From: Streptomyces actinomycinicus
GTDB lineage: Bacteria; Actinomycetota; Actinomycetes; Streptomycetales; Streptomycetaceae
NCBI RefSeq assembly: GCF_016741775.1
Contig: NZ_JAERRK010000031.1
Location: forward strand, 1 to 64,000
Reading direction: 5' to 3'
DNA length: 64,000 nucleotides
The notes beneath the pieces were generated by a model. That model was not told the origin of the DNA. It worked only from the letters and a program-made list of their open reading frames with translations, and searched no databases. Below, piece after piece: positions 55,669 through 63,020 of the stretch (position 1 is the first letter of the stretch; every line of letters begins with the position of its first letter). The translations under genes were made by a program, and so were the position numbers.

Positions 55669-56151
55669 TCAGGCCCGCAGCCACTCCGTGACGATCACCT
55701 CCGCGCCGGTGCTGAGCCGCAGGGCGAACGGGCCGGCCGGCGGGGTCTCGCTGGTGAACCGGCCGAGGGTGTCGGCGGTGACCGGGCGGACGCTCTGCGG
55801 GCCGCCGAGCACCTCGATCCGCGCCGGCTGCGGCGGCAGCACCTGGCCGATCAGCCCGTCCGGGGTGACCTCCACGTCGACGGTCGTCTCGCCCGCGCGG
55901 AACGTCAGCATGCGCGACACGTCCACGACGCCCCTGACCGGCAGGGCGTCCACGAGCGAGTCGAAGGTCAGCTCGGCGAGCCGGGCGTCCAGATCATGCA
56001 ACGCGAAGGCCTCCAGAGCCGATTGCAGCAGTTCGGCCGGTACGGGGTCGAGGACGGCGGCGGCCTGGCGCAGCTCCTCCTCCAGCAGCGCGTCCGCGAA
56101 CGCGTCCGGGTCCGTACCGGGCCGGCCGGGCACCGGGTTCTCGTCGTTCAC
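55669..56151 (-). CDS. Hypothetical partner of the sigma factor
   Basis: A 160-residue soluble protein. An acidic N-terminal helix region (DAFADALLEEELRQAAAVLDPVPAELLQSALEAFALHDLDARLAEL) is followed by a beta-rich C-terminal half (MLTFRAGETTVDVEVTPDGLIGQVLPPQPARIEVLG...LRLSTGAEVIVTEWL). The GTG at 56151 overlaps the stop of the sigma factor (56148-56151), so the two are made together. Its position and size suggest an anti-sigma or sigma-modulating role, but it has no membrane helix or zinc motif of known anti-sigma families. The function is therefore unknown. Confidence 0.8.
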   Translation of the reverse strand: MNDENPVPGRPGTDPDAFADALLEEELRQAAAVLDPVPAELLQSALEAFALHDLDARLAELTFDSLVDALPVRGVVDVSRMLTFRAGETTVDVEVTPDGLIGQVLPPQPARIEVLGGPQSVRPVTADTLGRFTSETPPAGPFALRLSTGAEVIVTEWLRA

Positions 56152-56723
56152 AGCGCACCCCGCGCATCCATCCGGGCCCGCAGCCGGCGCAGACAGCGCT
56201 GGCGCAGCGGACCGATACTGCCGACCGCGATGCCGAGCGCGGCCGAGATCTCCCCGTAACTGGGCGGCGGCGACGCCATGAGCACGCGCAGCAGCTGCCG
56301 GCAGCGCTCGCCCAGTCCGTCCAGCTCCTGCCAGAGCCGGCGGACCCGCTCGGCCCGGTCCGCCGCCTCCTCCGACTCGATCAGCGTCTCTTCCGGCGTC
56401 CGCTCCTGGCTGGCCCGGTCGAGCACCTGCGGATCGTCGGTCAGGGTCAGCCGCGCCAGTCCTCTGAGCACCTTCAGGCACTCGTGGCGGGCCGTACTGG
56501 CCAGCCAGGCACCGGCCTTGTCGGGTTCCCGGATCCGGCCCAGGTGCTGGGCGAAGCGGAACCACACGGTCTGGAAGACCTCGTGCCCGTCGGCGTCCGA
56601 CAGCCGGTGGGCGCGCACCACCGACCACACCAGCGGACTCATCCCTTCCACCAGCGCCTTCCAGGCCGCCGCGTCCCCGTCGACGGCGGACTGGACCAAC
56701 GCGCCGACCTCTGTTCGGTCCAC
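56148..56723 (-). CDS. RNA polymerase sigma factor, ECF-like
   Basis: A 191-residue sigma-70 family protein with region 2 (MSPLVWSVVRAHRLSDADGHEVFQTVWFRFAQHLGRI, about residues 28-65) and region 4 helix-turn-helix (CRQLLRVLMASPPPSYGEISAALGIAVGSIGPLRQRCLRRL, about residues 142-182). Region 3 is absent, as in ECF sigma factors. GTG 56723 follows GAGGGG. It overlaps its partner gene downstream and lies 59 bases below the subtilase gene in the same direction, so it probably belongs to a protease-linked regulatory unit. Confidence 0.92.
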   Translation of the reverse strand: MDRTEVGALVQSAVDGDAAAWKALVEGMSPLVWSVVRAHRLSDADGHEVFQTVWFRFAQHLGRIREPDKAGAWLASTARHECLKVLRGLARLTLTDDPQVLDRASQERTPEETLIESEEAADRAERVRRLWQELDGLGERCRQLLRVLMASPPPSYGEISAALGIAVGSIGPLRQRCLRRLRARMDARGAL

Positions 56724-56782
56724 GGTTCCACCCCTCGTGTACGGCACGTCATCGTACGCCGTGGAGCGGAGGGTTCCGGCCC

Positions 56783-58207
56783 TCATGCGGGCAGAGCCGG
56801 GACCACGACCGGGACGGGGCGCCAGGTCGGTGGAAAGAGCGCCGGGACGTGCGCCCCGCGCACCTGGGCCCGGTCCGTGGTGGCCGCGAGCAGCCGGGCG
56901 CCGGCGGTGCGCGGGTCGCGCTCCCCGTACGCCGTCATCCGGGCGGCGACGAGTCCGGCGGCGACCGGGGTGGCGAAGGACGTGCCGCTCCACTGGGCGA
57001 GGCCGTCGAACATCACCTGGTCCGGCTTGGCGCCGGTGCTCTCGCGGCCCTCGCTCAGCACGCCGGTGTGCCGCGGGTACTGGCAGGTGCAGGCGTAGTC
57101 GGCGCCGAACCGGCAGCTGTCGTAGCTTGAGTGCTGGTAGACGTACGGCACGGGGCCGGTGAAGCCGGTGAGGGCGCTGGTGAGGCGCTCACCGGGGGCG
57201 TGGACGCGCACCCAGGGGCCGTGGTTGCTGAAGCAGGCCTCGGACTCGCCGTCCGTGCGCAGGGCGCCCACCGACAGGACGGTGTCGGCGTACTCGGGCA
57301 GGGCGGCGTAGGCGGCGGGCCAGAACGGGATGTCGCTGCCGTTGTTGCCGGCGGCGGCCACCAGCAGCGTGCGCTGGGCGCTCAGTTCCCGCATGAAGGC
57401 GTCCAGGCCGATCAGCCCGTCGGTGTCCTCGCTGGCGGCGCCCGCGGAGAGGCTGATGATGTCGGGCCAGCCGTCCCGGTCGACCGCTTCGAAGAGCTTG
57501 CCTGCGAAGTCGGACTCGAGGACGGCGCCGGCGTCCTCGAGCGTGCCGCGGACGGTGATGTCGGTGTTGGGCGCCACGGCGGCGAGGATGCCGGCGATGA
57601 ACGTGCCGTGTCCGACGTACTGGTGGAGCACGCCGTCGCCGTCGGTCTCGGTCAGCTGGGCGTCGCCGCTGGTGTGCGCGAGCAGCGGGTAGGAGAGGTG
57701 GTCGTGCACCAGACCGGTGTCCACCACGAGGACGCCGACCGCGGTGGCCGGGTCGTAACTGCCCTCGGCTGCCGCCGGGTTGGCGGGCCCGGTACGCGCG
57801 ACGGGCACCGGCTCGTCGCCTGGGCAGGCGTTGACGGCGATGTGCACCACATGGTTGCGGCCGGCCAGCCGCCGGCCCCGGCGCCCCTCGGCCTCGCGCA
57901 CCGCGCGCAGGGCGTGCGGCACGGTGTCCTCGCCCTCGGCCGGGTCGCCGACCCGGATGCGGGTGACACCGGTACGGCCGGCCTGCGGGCCCATGCGGCG
58001 CACGTGGTCGGGGACGAGACCCGCGGTCGCGGTGAAGTGCGTGCGCACGGCGTCCTCGACGAAGCGGGCCTCCTCCCCGTCCCGGACGAGGACGACGCCC
58101 TTCTCGTAGAGCAGCCCCGCGGAGTCGTCCGGCCCCATGGTCAGGGGAACGTCGGGCAGGGAGCGCTGGATGTGGTGGAACTGCTCGTGGAATCGCTGTG
58201 GTGCCAT
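56783..58207 (-). CDS. Intracellular S8 (subtilisin-like) serine peptidase
   Basis: A 474-residue subtilase. The catalytic triad is Asp163 (VLVVDTGLV), His200 (YVGHGTFIAGI) and Ser410 (SGTSFATPVAAGL), with the oxyanion Asn at about 288 (AAAGNNGSD). There is no signal peptide, so it acts in the cytoplasm. The N-terminal 150 residues are a distinct domain, perhaps a regulatory or prodomain. A Cys-rich insertion (SCRFGADYACTC, about residues 364-375) sits just before the Ser motif. ATG 58207 follows GGGAGGAC. It is divergent from the CHAT protease gene across 76 bp holding a nested dyad. Confidence 0.92.
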   Translation of the reverse strand: MAPQRFHEQFHHIQRSLPDVPLTMGPDDSAGLLYEKGVVLVRDGEEARFVEDAVRTHFTATAGLVPDHVRRMGPQAGRTGVTRIRVGDPAEGEDTVPHALRAVREAEGRRGRRLAGRNHVVHIAVNACPGDEPVPVARTGPANPAAAEGSYDPATAVGVLVVDTGLVHDHLSYPLLAHTSGDAQLTETDGDGVLHQYVGHGTFIAGILAAVAPNTDITVRGTLEDAGAVLESDFAGKLFEAVDRDGWPDIISLSAGAASEDTDGLIGLDAFMRELSAQRTLLVAAAGNNGSDIPFWPAAYAALPEYADTVLSVGALRTDGESEACFSNHGPWVRVHAPGERLTSALTGFTGPVPYVYQHSSYDSCRFGADYACTCQYPRHTGVLSEGRESTGAKPDQVMFDGLAQWSGTSFATPVAAGLVAARMTAYGERDPRTAGARLLAATTDRAQVRGAHVPALFPPTWRPVPVVVPALPA

Positions 58208-58225
58208 GTGGTGTCCTCCCCCTCG

Positions 58226-58264
58226 AGACGGTGTCCGACAGTGAGAGTCGGGGGGCCACCGTCT
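58226..58264. promoter_or_regulatory. Nested dyad between the subtilase and CHAT genes
   Basis: AGACGGTG (58226-58233) and CACCGTCT (58257-58264) form outer arms. CCGAC (58235-58239) and GTCGG (58247-58251) form inner arms. The dyad fills the centre of the 76-bp divergent gap and could be a shared operator for both protease genes. Confidence 0.5.
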
Positions 58265-58283
58265 GATACAGCAGGCCACTACC

Positions 58284-60896
58284 ATGCGAGACGTGACAGC
58301 GGGAAGCGAGTCGGTCCTCGAACTGCTGCCCATGGTGTTCGCCGACCCGGGCGAGGCCCGGGCCCGTGCCGAACACGTCCTGCGCGCGGGTCCGGCGCCC
58401 TTGTACGCCAGCGTGGCCCATCAGGTCCTCGGCATCTGGCAGCGGGACTTCGGCGATCTGCGGATCGCGCTCCGGCATCTGCGGCGGGCCCGGGACCTGG
58501 CCGCGCGCGCCGAGTCGGCCGACCGGGAGGCCGATGTCCTCGCCACGCTGGGGGTCGCACTGGTGCACGCGGGGCGCACGCGGCAGGGTCTCGCCTCCTT
58601 CGACCGGGGGGTCGCCCGGGGCTCCGGGCACACCCGGGCCCGGGTGCTGTACCGGAGGGCGTACGTGTGGTGGGTGCTGGGGCATCACCGGGAGGCGCTG
58701 GAGGACGTACGGCGGGCGCTGCCGGTGCTGCGGCAGGTCGCCGACGACATCTGGACCGCGCGGGCGCTGACCCTGCGGGCGACGGTGCACCTGGCGCTCG
58801 GTGCGGTGGACCGGGCGGTCGCGGACTTCACGGCGGCGGAGCGGCTGTGGGACACCACCGGCCAGGAACACGACAAGGCGGACGCGGTGGAGAGCCGCGG
58901 GCTGGCCGCGTTCCGGTCCGGGGACATCCCTGCGGCACTGCGGCTGCTGGACGAGGCCGAGGAGCGCTACGCCAAGCTGGGCACCCCGACCTACAACCTG
59001 TCGACCCGGCGCTGCGAGGTGCTGATGGCGGCGGGGCTCGCCCCGGAGGCGCTGGCCGAGGCGGACGCGGCGATCGCGCTGCTGGACCGGATCGGCGGGC
59101 AGTCCACCCGCAAGGCCGAGCTGCTGCACGCCGCCGCACGGGCCGCCCGCTCGGCCGGGGACGCGCACACCGCGATAGCGCGTGCGGCCCTCGCCGTACG
59201 GCTGTTCGCGGCGCAACGCCGCACGTGGTGGGAGACGCACGCCCGGCTGGTGCTGATCGAGGCGCGGGTGGCGGCCGGGCGCCGGTCGGGCCGGATGGTC
59301 GCGGACGCGGCGGCGGTCGCCGAGAAGCTGGCCTCCTTCGGCTCTCCCGCGGCCCCCGAGGCCTCGCTGCTCGCGGGCCGGATCGCGCTGGCGCTGGGCT
59401 GGACGGCGGACGCGGAACGGCACCTGGCGGTGGCCGCGCGCAGCCGGCACGGCGGGCCGCCGCCCGCCCGGATGACGGGCTGGGCGGCACAGGCGCTGCG
59501 GGCGCGGGCGGCCGGCTCGCAGAGGGGTGTGCTGGAGGCCTGCCGGCGCGGCCTGGACGTGCTGGACGACCACCGGATGACACTGGGCGCCTCGGAGCTA
59601 CGCGCCCACGCGACCGCGCAGGGCGCCGAACTGGCCGCGCTGGCACAGGAAGTGACGCTCGCCCAGGGCGGCCCGCGGCGGCTGCTGGCGTGGAGCGAGC
59701 GGTGGCGGGCGACCGTGCTGTCCGCGCCGCCGACCCGGCCGCCGGACGATCCGGCGCTGCTGAGCGGACTGACGGCGTACCGGGAGATCGCCGCCCGTGC
59801 GGAGGCCGCCCGGATGGAAGGCCGTCCGGTGCCGGCGCTGGAGCGTGAACAGCGGCGTCTGGAACGCGAGATCCGCTCCCGCACCCGCCACATGGGCGGT
59901 GCCGCCGCCGACGCCGGTGACCGGTTCGACGCGGCCCGGCTGCTGGACCGGCTCGGTGACGCGCGGCTGGTCGAACTGGCCGTGGTCGACGGCCGGGTGC
60001 ACGTCCTGCTGTGCGGGCAGGGGAAGGTACGGCGGTTCGCGGGCGGCTCGTTGGCGGAGGCGGTGGCGGAGGCCGAGCATGTGCAGGCGGGGCTGCGCCG
60101 GCTAGCGCACCCGGGGGCCGAGGCACGGCTGCCGCTCGTGGAGGCGGCCGGGCGGCGGCTGCAGGAACTGCTTCTGGCCGGGGCCGCGGCGCAGCTCGGC
60201 CCGGGGCCGGTGGTGATCGTGCCGCCGGGGGCACTGCAGCGGGTGCCGTGGGCGCTGCTGCCGGCGTTGCGGGAGCGGGTGCTCAGCGTGTCGCCGTCGG
60301 CGGGCAGCTGGCTGCGCGCCCGGGAGACGGCGCCGCCGCCGGAGGGGCGGCCGGTGCTGGTGCGTGGTCCCGGCCTGGCGACGGGCGGCGCGGAGGTGCC
60401 CGAACTGGCGGACCGGTACGGCACGGCGACGGTCCTTGAGGGCGACGAGGCCCAGGTGCCCCGTGTCCTGGCGGAGCTGGACGGCGCGGGTCTCGCGCAC
60501 CTCGCGGCGCACGGCACGTTCCGCGCCGACAGTCCCCTGTTCTCGGCGCTGCGGATGGCCGACGGTCCGCTGATCGTCCACGACTTCGAGCGCCTGGCCC
60601 GCAGCCCGTACCGGATCATCCTGTCCAGCTGCGACACCGCCCGGCTGGCCTCGGTCGGCGCGGACGAACTCCTCGGCGTGGTCACGGCGTTGCTGCCGCT
60701 GGGCACCGCCGGTGTGGTGGCGAGCAGCGCGCCGGTCAACGACGCGGCGGTGGTCACGCTGATGCTCGCCCTGCACAAGGGCCTGGATGCGGGCCTCTCC
60801 CTGGCCGAGGCCCTGCGCGACGCCCGCGCGGCCCTGCCCGGGGACGCGGTGCACCAGGCGACGGGCTGGGCGTTCGCGGCGTTCGGAGCCGCGTGA
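58284..60896 (+). CDS. TPR-CHAT caspase-like protease
   Basis: An 870-residue protein. About 550 residues of helical TPR-like repeats (YRRAYVWWVLGHHREALEDVRRAL; DLAARAESADREADVLATLGVALVHAG) lead to a CHAT domain with the catalytic dyad His743 (HLAAHGTF) and Cys783 (ILSSCDTA). CHAT proteases are caspase relatives that in bacteria act in defence, conflict or cell-death pathways, the TPR part sensing the trigger or substrate. Its neighbours are an intracellular subtilase, an ECF-like sigma factor and a small partner, which suggests a proteolytic signalling module. ATG 58284 has no ribosome site; GTG 58293 is an alternative. Confidence 0.93.
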   Translation: MRDVTAGSESVLELLPMVFADPGEARARAEHVLRAGPAPLYASVAHQVLGIWQRDFGDLRIALRHLRRARDLAARAESADREADVLATLGVALVHAGRTRQGLASFDRGVARGSGHTRARVLYRRAYVWWVLGHHREALEDVRRALPVLRQVADDIWTARALTLRATVHLALGAVDRAVADFTAAERLWDTTGQEHDKADAVESRGLAAFRSGDIPAALRLLDEAEERYAKLGTPTYNLSTRRCEVLMAAGLAPEALAEADAAIALLDRIGGQSTRKAELLHAAARAARSAGDAHTAIARAALAVRLFAAQRRTWWETHARLVLIEARVAAGRRSGRMVADAAAVAEKLASFGSPAAPEASLLAGRIALALGWTADAERHLAVAARSRHGGPPPARMTGWAAQALRARAAGSQRGVLEACRRGLDVLDDHRMTLGASELRAHATAQGAELAALAQEVTLAQGGPRRLLAWSERWRATVLSAPPTRPPDDPALLSGLTAYREIAARAEAARMEGRPVPALEREQRRLEREIRSRTRHMGGAAADAGDRFDAARLLDRLGDARLVELAVVDGRVHVLLCGQGKVRRFAGGSLAEAVAEAEHVQAGLRRLAHPGAEARLPLVEAAGRRLQELLLAGAAAQLGPGPVVIVPPGALQRVPWALLPALRERVLSVSPSAGSWLRARETAPPPEGRPVLVRGPGLATGGAEVPELADRYGTATVLEGDEAQVPRVLAELDGAGLAHLAAHGTFRADSPLFSALRMADGPLIVHDFERLARSPYRIILSSCDTARLASVGADELLGVVTALLPLGTAGVVASSAPVNDAAVVTLMLALHKGLDAGLSLAEALRDARAALPGDAVHQATGWAFAAFGAA

Positions 60897-60907
60897 GACG
60901 GTTCCCC

Positions 60908-61011
60908 GGCGGGCTGCGACAACCGGGCGACCCGGCGGGCTACGAAAACGGGGCGACCCGGCGGGCTGCGAAAACGGGGCGACCCGGCGGGCTGTGAAAA
61001 CGGGGCGAGGG
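60908..61011. repeat. Tandem repeat, 4 copies of 26 bp
   Basis: Units start at 60908, 60934, 60960 and 60986, each GGCGGGCTRYG...GGGCGACCC with a few substitutions. The array begins 11 bases after the CHAT stop and fills the first third of the convergent gap. No unique spacers are present. Confidence 0.85.
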
Positions 61012-61033
61012 ACACACGGAACCGGCCGACCGG

Positions 61034-61202
61034 CCCCGGACGCCCCACAGCCGCCGCAGCACCGACGGGCCCCGGTGTCCCACAGCCGCCACCGCCCCGA
61101 CGGACCCCGGTGTCCCACAGCCGCCACCGCCCCGACGGACCCCGGCATCCCACACCCGCCACAGCCCCGACGGGCTCGGTGTCCCACAGCCGCCGCGGCC
61201 GC
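61034..61202. repeat. Tandem repeat, about 4.8 copies of 35 bp
   Basis: Units start at 61034, 61070, 61105, 61140 and 61175 (the last partial), built around GTGTCCCACAGCCGCC and CCCCGACGG. The sequence is unrelated to the adjacent 26-bp array. It runs up to the stop of the leftward LuxR gene at 61202, so the 305-bp gap between the convergent genes is almost entirely repeat. Confidence 0.85.
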
Positions 61203-62926
61203 TACGCCGGTTCCGTCTCGGGCACGTCGACCAGCCAGGGCAGCGCCCCCCGGTCCCCGTTACCGAGCCGCGTGTACGCGCTGTACAGGTGGTTTCCCAC
61301 GGTCCGCACCGACAGGGTCAGCTTCTCCGCGATCTCGCGATTGCTCAGTCCCTGCGCCGCGAGAGCGACGATCTGCCGTTGCCGCGCGGTGAGTTCGCCG
61401 AGGAAGAGCCCGGTGAGGGCGGGTGTGCGGGCGCCCTGGCAACGCCGGGCCAGCGCGACCGCCCGGGTACGGGACAGCCGCGCGGCCCGTGGGTCCCGGT
61501 GGACGCGTACGGCCTGTGCGTGGGCCTCCGCCGCGTACAGCAGGAAGCCCCGTTCGGCCAGGGCTTCCGCGGCCCGGTCCAGCGCGGCGGCGTCGCCCCG
61601 GGCGAGCGCGTCGGCGTGCCGGGCGAGCACGCTGCCGGCCGGCAACCGGCCGACCGCCCGCTCGGGCGCACCCGCGCGTACGGCGCCGTAGACCCCGTGG
61701 ACACCGTCCGGTTCGGCCGCCTCGCCCGACCCGCCGTCCGCCAGCCGGAGTTCTCGGCGGCACCCGGGATCCGCCGGAGTCGCCCGCAGCCCCTCCCGGG
61801 CCCACGCCGCCGCCTCCCGCAGTTCGCCCCGCAGCCGGGCGAACCGGGCGCGGACCTCGGCGTACCCGGCCGGCAGCGGGCCGCCCTGTGCCACCAGCCA
61901 CTCCCCCACCGGCGTCGGCACCGGCCGGACGTCGAACTGCTCCATCCGCCGCAGCAGGCCGTGCTGTTCGGCCGCGAGGGCGGGGCCGTGGGCGTCGGCG
62001 GCGCGGCCGAGGCGCCGGGCCCGCAGCCTGCCGGCCGTGGCGCGCAGCGCGGGGCCGTGCAGCGGGTGGGCGAGGGTGACGGTGCCCTGCTCGTCGACGT
62101 GGACCAGGCCGTCCGCCTCCAGGCCCTCGAGGACGTCCAGGTGCAGCTCGTCCAGGGGCACCGGCAGCGGCTCGGCGAACGCGAGGCGTTCCAGGACGGC
62201 GCGTTCGCCGGGGCCGGACCGCTCCAGCACCGGGGCGAGGCGCTCGCGGACGGCCGGGGTGAGCGGCAGCGGACCCCGCCAGGCCAGTTCGCCGGTGCCC
62301 GGGACGGCCGTCAGCCGGCCGGACCCGGCGAGCGCCGTCACCAGGTCGCGCAGCAGCCGCAGATCGCCCCGGCAGGCCTGGTGCAGCCGGCGCACGGTGA
62401 GCGGTTCGAGACCGGCTCCGGCGAGCATCCGGGCGGTGTCCTCGCGGGTCAGCGGGTCGAGCGCGAGACGGGGCAGCAGCTCGCCCGTCCACAGCCGGGA
62501 CACCGCGCCCGGCGCGGGTACACCGTCCGCCGCGGCCACCATCAGGCGTGTGTGCCCGTGGACGGCCAGCTGGTGCACCAGGGCGGCGGACGTCTCGTCC
62601 AGCAGCTGCGCGTCGTCCACGACGAGGAGCCGTACGCCGGACAGCATCCGGACCGCGCGGTGCAGCGAGACGGTGTCGGGCAGCAGGTGCGCGAACGCCG
62701 CGAGGGGGAGGTCCCGGGCCTCTGGGGTGCCCGTCACCCGGACGTGGTCCGTGCCCCGGACCGCCTCCGTGATCAGCCGGGTCTTGCCGCGGCCCGCCGG
62801 GCCGGTCACCACGATGCCGGGCCGGCCGGCGGCCTGGGCACCGCGCACCAGTTCCAGTTCGCCCGCCCGGCCGGTGAACGGCCAGGGCATTTCCAGGGCT
62901 TTCGCGTCCTGTCCGTAAGTGCTCAC
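61202..62926 (-). CDS. AAA-type LuxR transcriptional regulator
   Basis: A 574-residue regulator, smaller than MalT-type proteins. The N-terminal ATPase has Walker A VVTGPAGRGKTRLI and Walker B VRLLVVDDAQLLDE. Helical middle domains follow, and a C-terminal LuxR helix-turn-helix ends it (LTARQRQIVALAAQGLSNREIAEKLTLSVRTVGNHLYSAYTRLG). Such regulators activate nearby operons, here possibly the divergent metzincin-like gene. GTG 62926 is the frame start with a weak ribosome site; ATG 62890 (MPWPFTGR) is an alternative directly before the ATPase. A dyad lies in the divergent gap upstream. Confidence 0.92.
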   Translation of the reverse strand: MSTYGQDAKALEMPWPFTGRAGELELVRGAQAAGRPGIVVTGPAGRGKTRLITEAVRGTDHVRVTGTPEARDLPLAAFAHLLPDTVSLHRAVRMLSGVRLLVVDDAQLLDETSAALVHQLAVHGHTRLMVAAADGVPAPGAVSRLWTGELLPRLALDPLTREDTARMLAGAGLEPLTVRRLHQACRGDLRLLRDLVTALAGSGRLTAVPGTGELAWRGPLPLTPAVRERLAPVLERSGPGERAVLERLAFAEPLPVPLDELHLDVLEGLEADGLVHVDEQGTVTLAHPLHGPALRATAGRLRARRLGRAADAHGPALAAEQHGLLRRMEQFDVRPVPTPVGEWLVAQGGPLPAGYAEVRARFARLRGELREAAAWAREGLRATPADPGCRRELRLADGGSGEAAEPDGVHGVYGAVRAGAPERAVGRLPAGSVLARHADALARGDAAALDRAAEALAERGFLLYAAEAHAQAVRVHRDPRAARLSRTRAVALARRCQGARTPALTGLFLGELTARQRQIVALAAQGLSNREIAEKLTLSVRTVGNHLYSAYTRLGNGDRGALPWLVDVPETEPA

Positions 62927-62940
62927 ATCATCCAGAGCGC

Positions 62941-62977
62941 GGCTACTCAGGTTTGATACAGGGCGACTTGAGTAGCC
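62941..62977. promoter_or_regulatory. Dyad between the LuxR gene and the metzincin-like gene
   Basis: GGCTACTCA (62941-62949) and TGAGTAGCC (62969-62977) are perfect nine-base inverted arms separated by 19 bases, in the 94-bp divergent gap. A third related half-site ACTCAGG follows just downstream. This is a likely operator for one or both genes. Confidence 0.5.
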
Positions 62978-63020
62978 TCCGACTCAGGTGCCGGCGGCGC
63001 CGGGCGGGCAGTCTTGGCGC

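Noticed and set aside
61034..61202. Second repeat array considered as a CRISPR or attachment site.
   Set aside because: There are no spacers, and no integrase or tRNA is nearby.
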